From Ypsolopha sequella (lineage: Eukaryota > Arthropoda > Insecta > Lepidoptera > Ypsolophidae): a stretch of DNA of 64,000 bases. Every line of letters begins with the position of its first letter. The stretch's first letter is position 1. The notes beneath the pieces are model-generated. The model saw nothing but the letters and a program-made list of their open reading frames with translations. It ran no database searches and was not told the origin of the DNA. The stretch is from positions 36,576,310 to 36,640,309 of the forward strand of contig OW203983.1 in assembly GCA_934047225.1 (NCBI GenBank), in the 5' to 3' direction. Both the position numbers and the translations under genes were made by a program. Positions 12,441 through 23,734 of the stretch are shown here, one piece after another.

Positions 12441-12689
12441 TCTTACCCTGGCATATGGGATGTCATTGCTTAGAGCTCATTGAGTAGAGTATAAATATTA
12501 TTTTTTTATTTTCCAAAATAATGAAATGGGGGTCATGAAAGTTGTCAGTTTTAGACCATTTTTGTTACGGGGTCAATATCCCAAAGACTAAAGAAGTTAA
12601 GAATTTGAAATTTCTGTATATTATGTGCTGTATTTAAAAAATACTGAAAACTTCGACTTAAAAATTACTGAATAAACGACTATAAGACC

Positions 12690-12785
12690 GACTTATTGGA
12701 CTGTGACTTGCATTTCACAGTTCACACTCGGGAACATCTGTGACACCCCCACAGAGGATTCATGGCGTGACGATATTTACGAACA
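12690..12785 (+). mobile_element. SINE tail fragment
   Basis: The pieces cagttcacactcgggaacat, ctgtgacaccccc and gcgtgacgata match the SINE-derived block at 27480-27560 in the same orientation. Confidence 0.6.
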
Positions 12786-13121
12786 ATATGTATAAATATA
12801 TATGTTTCAGTCATATCGCATAGCACGCCATTTCATAAGTAGGCGCGCCGGATTGAAAAACGTCGCTGTATTGTAATGCGGCTAATGACCATCAGCCAAA
12901 ATGTCGCAATGATACGTCCGCTAAAACGATGGCCAACCTTTAGCCCTATTTTTTTTGTGTGGGCGGCCATCTGTTCTCTGTTCGGTTAAAAGAAATAATA
13001 AATTGTACTGGATACTATGTAGGGTGTGTGAAAATTCCACTGTTTTCGAATTTCATATTATAATAATAGTAGAATTACTTTAAAGGGATATATAAAATAC
13101 TCAAATATAGATACTATGCAG

Positions 13122-13510
13122 CAGTGCCGTGCATAGAACTTTTTTCCGGAAAAGCAATCAAAAGGTCAAGTTTGACAATAAAAAAATATGAAAAAATTTA
13201 AATAACACTTTGAAAAAAAAAGTTTGCATGACGCCAGGGTAGACACGTAGACAATGGTACCGATTCGGCGCAACACACCTGACAAGACTAATCTTATTTT
13301 GAGCGTCCCGTCTTTGTCTTTTCGATACATAAAGAATAGGACAGAACACTTAAATTAAGTTTAGTCCTGTCAATTAAGTCAAGTTGTGTTGCGCCGAATC
13401 GGTGTTACTGTCTACCCTAGAGTGAACATTTTCATATCAACTTTTTTTTTCAAAGTCAAACTTGACCTTCTGATTGCTTTTCCGGAAAAAAGTTCTATGC
13501 ACGCCATTCT
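13122..13510. mobile_element. hAT-like foldback MITE, copy 1 of the gcgtgcatagaac family
   Basis: The left end cagtgccgtgcatagaactt then ttccggaaaagcaatca is inverted at the right end. A second inverted layer, attcggcgcaacac near 13262 with gtgttgcgccgaat near 13386, lies further in, so most of the element can fold on itself. No coding capacity. Confidence 0.75.
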
Positions 13511-13904
13511 TTCCCACCAAGACAAGTGGTAGGTAGATGTAAAAAAGAAACCACAATGACAATAGATACTATATTTTATGCAATCAATCAATCCTCTTAA
13601 TCCAAACACACTGCATCTAAAAATCCTGTAGGCTGATTCAAGTCGCCTTTGTGTCTTGCCTAGGCAAGATAATATATTATTGAAATAATATGGGCACAAC
13701 TGCCCAATGTGCGGCGACCATGTATACAGTTACAGCAGTATTCGGAGATTGCGTGGCGATTATACAGTACATAACAATAATATGTTTTTGAAGTGACGTG
13801 TCTGGATTTAGCGCCATTGTTTTAGAGCCCGGAGACCGATTGGTCTAAGTTGCCGCGCCGCGCCGGGCGCAGGTAGTGAGAATACCAACGACATTCTATA
13901 CCAT

Positions 13905-14164
13905 CAGTGGCGTGCACAGAACTTTTTGCTGGAAAAGCAAGCAATTGGTCAAGAACAACAATAAAAAAAATATGAAAAAATTTTAATATCACTTTGAAAA
14001 AAAAAATTGTATGACGCCTGGGTAGACAGTGTAACCCTAGAGTAAAAATTTCCTATACAAACTTTTTTTTTCAAAGTGATATTTAAATTTATTTTTTTAT
14101 TTTTTTATTGTTACTCTTGACCAATTGCTTGCTTTTCCAGCAAAAAGTTCTGTGCACGCCACTG
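13905..14164. mobile_element. hAT-like MITE, copy 2, inserted into a 38-bp palindrome
   Basis: The ends cagtggcgtgcacagaactt and ctgtgcacgccactg are inverted, with aaaagcaagcaattggtcaa inside. The 7-bp direct repeat ataccat flanks it (13898-13904 and 14165-14171). Removing the element and one ataccat leaves a perfect 38-bp palindrome made of 13885-13904 and 14172-14189. Confidence 0.8.
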
Positions 14165-14641
14165 ATACCATGGTATAGAATGTCGTTGGAGAATAAATAT
14201 CAAAAACAGATTCGGATAATATGGTCGCTGCCTATTTATTAGCAATATGCTACTTAATACCGCAGTAGAAATATCGTTGTTTTGATTTAAATAATAAATA
14301 TTAATAAGTATATAAAACAAGTCCTGAGTCAGGGTGTTTCCTACGATACCCCAGTAGTTATGGAGAAAATAAAAGCATTTTTATAATGTACTTATAAATA
14401 AAGCCTATAAACTGTACATGAGAAGTTTTTGTCGACTCTATTATTTTATATTATTTGGGTATTATTTTGGCCATCTCTTTTATTACTTATTCATTAAATT
14501 TTTTTGGATTGGAAATTTAAGAGTTCCCTAGGGACTACACAAAAACGTGGTTAGTGCGTGCAAAACGCTAGTTTCATTTTTATAAGGAAAATTGACAGTG
14601 GTAGTGATTCAGTCATATTGTATTTTTCACCGTAAAGTAAA

Positions 14642-16072
14642 GTGGGGTAGTTTTGATTTCTTCCATTAATTATGTATATGTTGTTGTGCAGAATCTGAAT
14701 CCGAGGTTCGCTAGCAAAATTTCGTAACAGAATGATTACTTATATGATTACTTATATAAAATGAAAATTCATAAAACTTCATATAAATGTCATTCAGTAA
14801 GTTTATTTCTCCGACGAACCGTTCGTTCGGGCTCAAGCGCCAGTTGAAAATTGGCGTGTATCGGCTGTCTCCGCAAAAACCCTCTTTTTCCACTCCAAAA
14901 TTGTAATTTATTATTAAAGGTTGTCAATTAGGAAATTCCTGCTAGGTTTCATACTTACGTGGATGGGCGTGCGATGACCAAAATGCCGCGCAATGATCAT
15001 AGCGCGCCTTCACCAGCGACCTTGAACTGAGTAACTTTATAACATAACGGTAACTATAGCATTTTTTAATAGAAGAAAAATACATAGTAATCTACATGAT
15101 ACAAATAGTGATGTAGTTTTTTCTGAATTTTATTTTAATATACAGAAGTGAAGCAAGAAAATTCCAAGTTTACCCTTATTTCTCGATTTTTTGTCCACTT
15201 GTAACAATATAACTGCTACAGTTTTTATCGAAACAGTATAAAAATTTATAAACTTCTAGACAAAATTATATTAAATGATATGATTTTCTCAGTTCTTGGA
15301 AATTCATTTTATTTTAGATAAAATTAATTAAAAACACACTATTTTCGCAATTGTCAGCCGCAGCGACTGACGTAACAGCCATGTCTGATATGAACTTTAT
15401 TTTAATATGATATTGTTCGAAATTTCTACCACCACAAATCGAGTTGCTAATTTTTCCGACGAAGCCACCTTAACAACATAGTAAAATGGCATAAAGATTT
15501 TTTTTTTCCTAAAGGAAGGCAAATGAGCAAGTGGGTTACCAGATTTGCGGAGACAGCTGAAAATGGCCAATTTTTAATTAGCGCTTCAGGCCGAAATGTT
15601 CGTCGAAGAAAAAACCTAAGTGATGAAATTTGTTGGAAATTTTATGAAATTTAAATTTGTATAAAAAGTTAAAACTTTCCAAGTTATAAGCAAAAATCCG
15701 CCAGAAAATGATATTTCATTATTATTTTTAATGTTCCGGCATAAAGATTTTTTTTTTCCTAAAGGAAGGCAAATGAGCAAGTGGGTTACCAGATTTGCGG
15801 AGACAGCTGAAAATGGCCAATTTTTAATTAGCGCTTCAGGCCGAAATGTTCGTCGAAGAAAAAACCTAAGTGATGAAATTTGTTGGAAATTTTATGAAAT
15901 TTAAATTTGTATAAAAAGTTAAAACTTTCCAAGTTATAAGCAAAAATCCGCCAGAAAATGATATTTCATTATTATTTTTAATGTTCCGTCACGAATTTTT
16001 TTTAGCAAACCTCGGTTTAGAATTGAATACCCCAAAAAACATATAGAATAGAAGAAATCAAAACTACCCCAC
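14642..16072. mobile_element. 1.4-kb TIR element with gtggggtagttttgatttct ends
   Basis: The ends are perfectly inverted for 22 bp (gtggggtagttttgatttct plus tc). Subterminal segments are also inverted: caccgttcg-type and ggctgtctccgcaaa near 14816-14880 against tttgcggagacagctg near 15551. No transposase frame is present. Its right half contains the 250-bp tandem duplication listed separately. Confidence 0.75.
15488..15987 (+). repeat. Perfect 250-bp tandem duplication
   Basis: 15488-15737 and 15738-15987, each beginning ggcataaagattttt and ending taatgttcc, read as identical base for base. It is either a very recent duplication or an assembly artefact. Confidence 0.93.
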
Positions 16073-16239
16073 AACTTTCCAGCTAGGCATCCTTTTGATC
16101 ACAAATTGACTGCATTATAGGTAGCCTTAAACAAATTAGGTCATGTAATAATTATTTTCAGCACACTGTTATTGAAATTTTTTAGGCTCAGTCCATTAGA
16201 TCTATGTTTAAGTCGAACTAAAAGTCGTGAAATTTGAGT

Positions 16240-16385
16240 AATATCCATATTCATATTCATATTTATTTATTTGCACAACATGTAAATTACACAGATGTAG
16301 AACAATGGTGTATACATTTTGATCATGTTGCCCTGTCAGGTAACATACATAATTGTGAAGTATTTATATTTGATTTTTACACTTA
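16240..16385 (+). repeat. Short dispersed repeat fragment
   Basis: The stretch attcatattcatatttattt, atttgcacaacatgtaaatt, acacagatgtaga resembles a common moth retroelement tail. No ends are visible. Confidence 0.4.
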
Positions 16386-16913
16386 TATTATTTATCTTTA
16401 TCTTTCATAGGTCTTTACCTATGAAATTGCCGAAAATTTCTTACAGATTCACGAGTTCATAATTCCTGTAATTCAATAGCTATTTCATTTATTTGTTTTT
16501 TGTTTGAAAGTTCATTTCAAGGTTTTAATTAAATTTTGATTTACTTTCAGTTTGATTATAAAAATTTAATCTTCAAAAACAGTTCGTCCTAAATGCCATC
16601 TATTTCCATGATTAAGATTCGTAATCATTTTCTACAGCTGCCACTTTTCCAAAATTTAATTAATGTTGCTGTTAACCTAATGTTGTCTCATTCATACACA
16701 TAAGAAATAACATCATTTCGATTTGTCATTCCCAAAAAAAATGCAAAAATGTTAGTACTGAAAAAAGAGTTTCCTTCAAATACTCTATAGAAAATAATAA
16801 TAATAAAAATATAATATAAAATAAAATAAAATAATATAAAATAATAATAATAGCAGTTGTCTACTAATAAAATAACTGCTTGAGCTTTCTTATAAAGGAA
16901 AATTACATGTTTT

Positions 16914-16985
16914 TGTTGCCGTTTTTATAGATAATGGTACAGAACCGTTTGTGCGCGAGTCCGACTCGCACTTGGCCGGTTTTTT
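16914..16985 (-). mobile_element. Truncated SINE-like copy (5' end only)
   Basis: On the minus strand it reads ccggccaagtgcgagtcgga, then ctcgcgcacaaac and ggttctgtaccattatc, the same start as at 2611, and stops after about 70 bp. Confidence 0.8.
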
Positions 16986-16989
16986 TATG

Positions 16990-17799
16990 TAATCCGGCAA
17001 TTTATTGCAGAGGATTATGGATCGGTAGTTGGGGTTATTCTGAAACATTGTCTGGTAGGGTCTAGGTAATGCTAATTTATTTTTCAATGCAAGTGCTCGT
17101 AAAGGCCCACTTTTTATGCATCAAAACCGAACAGAAAGTCGATTATGTTGCCCTAGGGCTTTATTATTTTTAATTTTTTTATTTATTTGCAATGGTTGGC
17201 TAACCTGCAGCCTTTCCTGTGTAGCATAAATGTTATACTTTTTTTCCACTGTTTAACGGCTCTGGATACAGTCCTTTTGAGCAAGTCATCATTTAAAGTT
17301 AACAAGATTATATTTGTTTTATTTCCTCACACTATGCATTGAAAAACTTAGTATGATACACGGGCGTAAGAGCAATAAATTACTCGGTTACGTTTGAAAC
17401 ATTCGCTACGCTCGTGTTTTAAATCGTCCTCGCAATTTATTCCTTTTCGCCCTAGTAGCATAAACTACTATTTTCGACGCGTGTTTATGTTGTTCATCTC
17501 GTTTACTTGTCGATATATATTATATATATATATCTGTGCAGCACAGCCTCACGATAGCTCAGTGCTACAATATCTATTTTTTAAATATTTTCTTTATTTT
17601 CAAAAATCTTAAATTAGTTACAAAAATGCACAATCAACAAAAACCTATAGGGTTTATCAGTGATTGCGGAGTTCGGTACTTATATTAAATTATAGTAGCA
17701 ATAGGTAAGCATCTCACAACCATAGCTGGGTGGTGATCGCGGTCGGTCCGCACACACAACACGCTTCGAATGTAGCTGTTTCTAATATATATATATATA
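16990..17799. other. Non-coding stretch with short (TA)n runs
   Basis: AT dinucleotide runs lie at about 17514-17533 and 17787-17802, the latter abutting the MITE at 17800. No exon or RNA gene was supported. Confidence 0.4.
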
Positions 17800-18070
17800 T
17801 ATACAAGGTGACTTTTTGATCATCGTCCAAATTCATACTGGAGGCTTGATAAGTGATCAGTATCTTGGATCAGTAACAATTTTTGTGAAATTCGTCTAAT
17901 GAAATTTCAGCTTCCCATAGAAATTCAGTTCCAGTCCCGAGTGAATAACTATGGGGAGTCGAAATTTCATTCTACGAATTTCACCAAAATTGTTATTGAT
18001 CCATGATACTGATCACTTACCAAGCCACCAGTATGAATTTGGACGATGATCAATAAGTCGCCTTGTATAT
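17800..18070. mobile_element. Foldback MITE, copy 2, with about 120-bp arms
   Basis: Left arm atacaaggtgacttttt, gatcatcgtccaaattcata, ctggaggcttgataagtgat; right arm is its inverse through atcacttaccaagccaccag to gtcgccttgtatat. Nearly the whole 271 bp is palindromic with a short centre around 17940. It lies in a (TA)n run. Confidence 0.88.
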
Positions 18071-18540
18071 TGCTGGTAAATATAGGTAACTAAAAGTATG
18101 ATATTGATTCAATACCTATAATTTATAATTATTAATTTTTACCTTTTATATTTATATCATTGTAAATACTAAATGTAACTGATGCCGACCACAACTAGTG
18201 GTCGAAATATATTTTACAACCTATAATTATATTTTGTGTTTTCGTATATACATATATATAATATATTTAATCAAATATAAGACAAGAGAAGTCAATTATC
18301 ATTTTATTTAATTTATATCTATTATATTATATATAACATAACAGTACCTACACGGATAAACACAATATTTTTGTTTTTAACTTTTAGTAGTAAAATCACG
18401 AAAAAAAATTAAAAAAGACCCATTTATTGTTTGTAACTCTACGTCTTTTTAGTCAAAATTATATATTAACTAATAGGGATATGCTGAAAACCAGCGCTGT
18501 TTGGTTTCTGAGCATATGACCTGTTGTCAAAACAAATGTA

Positions 18541-18966
18541 TTATGGGGCTATACCGTGAAAATTGACACTTTTTGAAGTTATTTATCTGCTCTTTTAATG
18601 AAGTTCCAAGTAAATCAAATTAGTATAACAATTTTGGGATCTTTTACTAGATTTTGGTCTATCAGAAACGCGATAGGAGGAATTTCATTCGATAGAAATA
18701 ATTATTGAAATCAGGTCTAAATTTACACTTTTTTTGATATTCTGACAAATTAGGATAGCATACAGACTTGAAAAATATTTATTTAGATGGGTTTTAACTA
18801 CACCTAAATTACTGGTTATGGAATTTTTTGTAGCTATTTTAGTTAATTTTGCATTAATTTAAAACCGACTTTTTGACAATTTTCCCCGATTCCGTCCCTT
18901 TCGCACTGCGGGTCTTTCTGCCTGGAGTAACGGGGACCTTTGCTAGCACGGTATATCACCTTATGT
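18541..18966 (-). repeat. Dispersed repeat family R, copy 2 (inverted)
   Basis: It is the reverse complement of 9486-9975, sharing ggctataccgtgaaaattga, gcgataggaggaatttc and ctttctgcctggagtaacgg. The two copies face each other across 8.6 kb. Confidence 0.88.
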
Positions 18967-19233
18967 CTACTCGAAAGGTCCATGGTTTACTTTTTTATTA
19001 TAGATTTTCTTTCTTTTTTTTGTGTTTTATGTTTATTTGTTTTCACAATAAAACCTATTTTCTTTCTTATTTCTTTTTCTTTCTTTCAACTAAACATTGT
19101 TTGTCCGATGTCAAAAACCGATGTTATAATATACATTCTTACATCGTGATTCTGCGCTGTGATTGGCCCATTTGTTTAGTACAATATGCCGCAAATAGAG
19201 TCGCAAATTGAGATACTGAGCGCGTGATGTAAC

Positions 19234-19878
19234 CAGTGGCGGCTGCACCTTAAGTGCGCTCGTGCGCCGCACTACCATTTTAAATCTTATAAATTGAACC
19301 AACCTTATACCTATACCTATGTAAAAAATGTAAATTTTCAAAACAATGATCTATACCTATAACAATCCATACATTGTACACAGAAATTACATATCTGATT
19401 ACAAGGTTTTGATATTCGAGTTAAATAAAATTAAGCTGAACTGTTTTGCTTTCTACTGCAAAAGAATTAGATCTTATTTTTGCTTGAACAAAAACGACCC
19501 CGTGCACTCGGTAAAGCGCACGCAGCGATCTCTAACAACTTCTATGAATCACGATGTAAACCGCCCGGCGCGTGACACCGAAGATGCTTAGTACAAATTG
19601 TATGGCGTTTTTAGGATAGATTCGTGCGCCGCACGGAGCCGGAAATTGCCGAGAGAATACGAAAGACTCTCGCTTGGGCGACGTTTGGCTCTCGGATGCA
19701 TGACCCGAGGCCTTTTGTTTGACCTACGCACTTGTCATTGTTACTTTTCACGCGCGCTTGCGGTGTAATTTTGATTAAATAATCTAACAAACTAGTGAAT
19801 ATTAAATAAAATTATTTGAAAATATTTACTAAACCCATGCAGTGCACCACCGGCTCTCTGACGCACCAGCCGCCACTG
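19234..19878. mobile_element. hAT-like non-autonomous element (cagtggcggctg ends)
   Basis: The left end cagtggcggctgcacc and right end gcaccagccgccactg are inverted. Flanks atgtaacc and gtgtaacc agree at 7 of 8 positions, consistent with a hAT 8-bp target duplication. It has gtgcgccgcac near both 19260 and 19624 and no intact transposase. It sits 46 bp downstream of the donor site of the exon at 19924-20264. Confidence 0.75.
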
Positions 19879-19923
19879 GTGTAACCAACATTCACTAGAT
19901 AAATAGTAGCAAATCGAACTTAC

Positions 19924-20264
19924 TGCAGTATCCAATCGAATCTTGCTTTCAAAACATCCAGTTCTTTTTTCAGCCGTTCTTCGTATTCCTTTCGTAGGTG
20001 TTCTTCTTTTGCTAGAAACCTTTTCTCCAACTCCTGTGCATCTTTTAATTTAAATCCTTCTTCATAAAATAGTCCACAGTTACACTTAGATTGGAAATTA
20101 TTCTTGGGCTGATCGGAAAACGTGTCTTTGTTTATAACATTTTCCTCGTTCATACTTGGAGAAGTTTCTTCTGTTATAATAGTTAAAAATTCTGTCTCGC
20201 CAATGGTAACGTGACTTGCCTGACGCTGACGTTCGTAAGAGTGATTTTCGTACTTGAGAGCCAT
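19924..20264 (-). CDS. Coiled-coil protein exon with consensus splice sites
   Basis: On the minus strand a pyrimidine-rich acceptor ending tttttgtgcag precedes ATG at 20264, and the open frame ends at a strong donor (GTAAGT) right after 19924, leaving two bases of a codon (phase 2). The roughly 113 residues start with an acidic, Ser/Thr-rich region, then a Cys pair (KCNCGLFYEEG), then about 40 residues of strong coiled coil (AQELEKRFLAKEEHLRKEYE and onward). The ATG directly at the acceptor may be the start codon after a 5' non-coding exon, or an internal Met. The next candidate exon is at 7104-7317, in matching phase. The plus-strand gene exons from 21867 run away from it, so the two genes would be divergent. 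I do not recognise the family. Confidence 0.68.
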
Positions 20265-20318
20265 CTGCACAAAAAATAGTTAAAATTAGCCGCCCGCAAT
20301 CCTAGAATAACCAATTTG

Positions 20319-20510
20319 TTAAGACCGGTTTCGCAGCCGGATTGTGAAAAATCCGCCTTTTTCCAACCTTTTTCTAATTAATCGAAACAGAACACTTAAA
20401 TTCAAAATTCACTTTATAGTTATTCAACAAAACCTTATTGCCTATGTATTGTGTATGCTGCCGTCGCAAAGTTTCCATTGGTTTCTGTAAAGTAGAATTT
20501 CAAAAGACTT
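20319..20510 (+). mobile_element. Left-end relic of the TTAA-bounded element
   Basis: TTAA at 20319-20322 is followed by gaccggtttcgcagccgg, attgtgaaaaatccgcc and segments matching both ends of the element at 7424-8336 (tattgtgtatgctgccgtcg, caaagtttccattggtttct). The right end is missing, so this is a deleted copy. Confidence 0.7.
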
Positions 20511-20609
20511 ATTTTAATTTCGAAATTTTAGAAATTGTATTGTGCCCGAAAACGGGGCAAAGATTAAATAAACGCTGGCGGGGCCGCGGGCGAAAGGCCA
20601 GTACCTGCT

Positions 20610-21046
20610 TAAGGCTATATGTAAAAGTTTTAGCGTCCCTGTTACTCCATATGCGAAAAAATCGTCAGTGCGAGAGGGACGGATTCGTGGAAAAGTAGCA
20701 AAAAGACGGTTTTTTATTAATATAAAATGTACTAAAGTTGTTATCAAAATTTCGTTTAACCAGGTCCTAGATACCGTTAAAACCCACCTAATAAAATATA
20801 GCTGCAGTCTATATGTCATTCTAAATTGTCAAACCAGGAGAATTGGTGTCGAAAAGGACCACATTTCAATAAATATTTCTATCGAGCCGAATTTCTCCAA
20901 TCGCGTTTCTGTTTTAACAGATCCCTAGAAAAAGAATCCAAAAATAATATACACCACATTTCAATAAATATTTCTATCGAGCCGAATTTCTCCAATCGCG
21001 TTTCTGTTTTAACAGATCCCTAGAAAAAGAATCCAAAAATAATATA
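20610..21046 (+). repeat. Dispersed repeat family R, copy 3, with a 95-bp tandem duplication
   Basis: It shares with 9486-9975 the blocks agtgcgagagggacgga, gttaaaacccacct and ccaatcgcgtttctg. Within it, the segment starting ccacatttcaataaatattt at 20859 is repeated at 20954, a 95-bp direct duplication that looks identical. Confidence 0.75.
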
Positions 21047-21866
21047 CTATTTTATCAAAATAATACATTATTTACTGAAGTAGATATGCAAGTCCTTAAA
21101 GTATCGTTTTTTTTCCGTAGCGCCTTAATAGATGTATTAGTCAATCATATTAGTTGCAAAAAAAGTAGCTTAGTAGTGGTGTGTCCAGGGACGAATTCGG
21201 AAAATAAAGGCCGGCGCACCAGCAGCTGGAATATCATAAAAAGTATAATAAAAATATTCGTCACTTAACAGTAGAGGCATTTATACCATAATTTTATTTC
21301 CCAAGACCATGAAACACAACAGAATTTTCATGACTTATTTTATATGATACATGAGTAACACATACGATACTCACAAAAAATATAATTGTGTGAATAAATT
21401 GGATTTCCAATCCACCCTTATACATAACTTTCGTGGTTTTATCTATGACAACCCAGATGTTCCTTGACAAAAAAAACATCCACAGTCTTGTCAACATCTA
21501 GTTTCTCCTGAAACAATTTTTCAATTTTGCGCGTGACGAAATCGGCACGATTGTATTGTCACCTTGTGCACCTTATAGCGAAATGAAACACCATGACATT
21601 TAGCCATCATACAACTGCGTTGGTCGCGCGCGTCATAATGTCTAATAGAACTTGGGATCCAATTTGATCTCAATTCTTTTTTTTGGCAAAGCCGGCACCG
21701 GCAGTCTTGCATACCCATTTTACCAACCTGGGCCCCTTTTTCAAAATTGAGAAATTTTTGTGGGATTTCATGTAGGTACCTACAGTAGTCAGACATCTGT
21801 AGCACACACCATTAGGATCCCAAGAACTAGTATAAATATATTTAACACATCTTTCTCTCTTTCCAG
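21047..21866. other. Unassigned; possible decayed minus-strand coding relic
   Basis: Two overlapping minus-strand frames (21521-21805, 94 codons; 21670-21906, 78 codons) are Cys-rich (for example CRCRLCQKKE) and hint at an old coding sequence. There are no good splice sites or shared motifs to support a gene. This stretch separates the two divergent host genes and would be where their promoters lie; no promoter motif was confidently found. Confidence 0.3.
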
Positions 21867-21945
21867 GGTATAATATGACATATCCTGAACTACAGTCGTC
21901 AAGCACGTCATCGAGTCCATGGGCACAATCGCATGGTGTCTATCA
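21867..21945 (+). CDS. Candidate upstream exon of the acidic repeat gene
   Basis: The acceptor ctctctttccag ends at 21866. The frame reads YNMTYPELQSSSTSSSPWAQ and a few more residues, then a donor GTGAGT at 21946. The next segment (21992-22082) would follow after only 46 nt, shorter than insect introns usually are. An overlapping frame from ATG 21933 reads MVSISESDSSASESS through the donor and stays open to 22082 except for one TAG at 21984-21986. Either the micro-intron is real, or that other frame is the gene with a nonsense change. Confidence 0.4.
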
Positions 21946-21991
21946 GTGAGTCGGACTCCTCTGCGTCAGAGTCCTCTTGCTTTTAGAATAG

Positions 21992-22082
21992 TCCAGAGTA
22001 CCCAGAGAAGTTTGCTCCGCAAGTGATGGAGTACCCAGAAGAGAAGTCGAGGAACGAATGGAAGGGCAATCCAAATGGCGAT
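21992..22082 (+). CDS. Candidate exon joining in phase to the acidic exon
   Basis: The 30 full codons include SPEYPEKFAPQVMEYPEEKS and end at GAT followed by a donor-like GTGCGT. Joined to the exon at 22331 the frame is phase 0 and continues without a stop. The 248-nt intron between them ends in gtatttttaattttag. Composition (Glu, Pro and Tyr rich) fits the protein that follows. The 5' limit of the exon is uncertain because of the TAG just upstream. Confidence 0.5.
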
Positions 22083-22330
22083 GTGCGTAGTTTTTAATCT
22101 TTGAAAACATTATCTATTTTGTGCATTATTATCTTGTTCATCTTTTCTGTACTGAAGATATTTTTTAGGCCTTTTCTATATTTGGTTGCCAGTGCCAATG
22201 ATGACAGTTTTCAAAAGCTAAATGGGGTTGAAACAGCAATTTTGTTCGCTGGGTTGAACCAAAACAGTAGTATATTTGCTTTTTTTATTTTGGATAAAAT
22301 TACTGATTTCAATTGTATTTTTAATTTTAG

Positions 22331-23347
22331 CAACAAACATCAATGAAAGTGGAGTATTCAAATGAATTAAGTTCAGATGATGGTAATGCCCCGGAATCCG
22401 CTCAGTCCAAACCAAAGCTTGAAAATTTGGACCGCAGTCAACCTTCAGAACCTACTGAGGAATTGTACAGCGAAGAGCCAGTAATGGTTGACAGCAATAA
22501 TGATTATGATATTGTTCTCAATAAAGAAGAAATCTTTAAAGCATCTGTTGTTGATCTTAATGTGGCTTGTCATGAAGAAGTGGAGCAAGACTACGGCACA
22601 TCTCATAAATCTGTAGTCGTTGATGAAGTTGCAGAGGTATGTACCGAAAAAGTAGAGTATACAAAAAGTACAAGCTACTCAAATACAACTTCAGAAGATA
22701 ATGACAATTTTGGAATCAATATGGATGCTCCGGTGGTTTCAGACGTCAACGAGTATTTTATTAAAGAGTATCAATCTACAAGTTATAGAAAAGCCCAAGA
22801 AGTCAAAAACCAGTCTGTAATTTCGTATTTAGATGAACACTTAATAAAAGAAGACAAAGTTGTTAATCCATTTGAAAAAGAAATAGCTGAGCGGGATAAC
22901 CATTTCGTAGAAGATTCTAACCTTAAAGAAGCTGATGAATTGAAAATTATGGGAGATGTTACGAATGTCGATGAGTTACAAATAAGTGCAGTGCTTGCTT
23001 TTAAATCGTGTTCAAAACCGGATTTTCTGCCACATTATGGCTTTTATGAAGAAGAACCAGCACCTGTTGTCAAAAATACGAAGGAAGTTGAAGTTAAAGG
23101 AGTAAATGACGTGTGTGTTGACGTCGACCCGCTAAGCGATATGGGAATCCCAGTTTTAGAAGCAAATGATGTCGGTTCTGTTCGTAAACAATTTAAAGCT
23201 TTTGAGAAAATAAACAAAAACGTCAGAACAAAACCGCAAAGTAAATTAGAACCCGAACTAAAACCTAAAATAAACGGAGTAGCAAATGGAATGCGCTTAC
23301 AAGATGCAGGAGTTCAACTTACCAAAAATGAAAAGCCTCAAATACGG
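22331..23347 (+). CDS. Acidic single-unit exon of the repeat-protein gene (339 codons)
   Basis: The acceptor ttttaattttag ends at 22330; the frame opens CAA CAA ACA TCA ATG (ATG 22343) and ends in phase 0 at a strong donor, CGG followed by GTAAGT, at 23348. Thus the exon is symmetric (0-0) and exactly 1017 nt. Residues about 5-117 are one diverged copy of the 125-residue unit amplified at 55645-64000: both open EYSN, both have EE then a hydrophobic core and acidic run (here PVMVDSNND), and both end YSNTTSED. The remaining 220 residues are non-repetitive, acidic, then Lys-rich near the end (RKQFKAFEKINKNVRTKPQS). No signal peptide or membrane segment is seen. Unlike the amplified units it contains many lysines. 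Function unknown; the SUMO-binding reading rests only on the short motif. Confidence 0.8.
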
Positions 23348-23734
23348 GTAAGTTTTGTTTGAAATATTTTATTAAGGAGGGATTATAATCGACTAATATT
23401 CAATCGATACAAAATTTCAATTTTTTGACTTCGAGAATATAATGTTGCTGAATAGACACAACTTTACACAAACTTAATAAATAACAGTCACTGATTAGTA
23501 ATAATATAACTAAGATATATATGATAATAAAACTGCATAGCTGAGAACAATAATTTAATCATCTAACGAACAGAAACAGTAAAAGATTAGTATGTAAGGT
23601 ATCAATTGCAAACTACCTACCTCTTGAAAATAAGCTTCCGTTGTAAGTAAGCTTCAGTGGGGCTGAATATAGCTGAATAAGCCATATAGCGTCAACTTTT
23701 ATTTATTTTTATAGCTTTACTATTTAATTTATTT

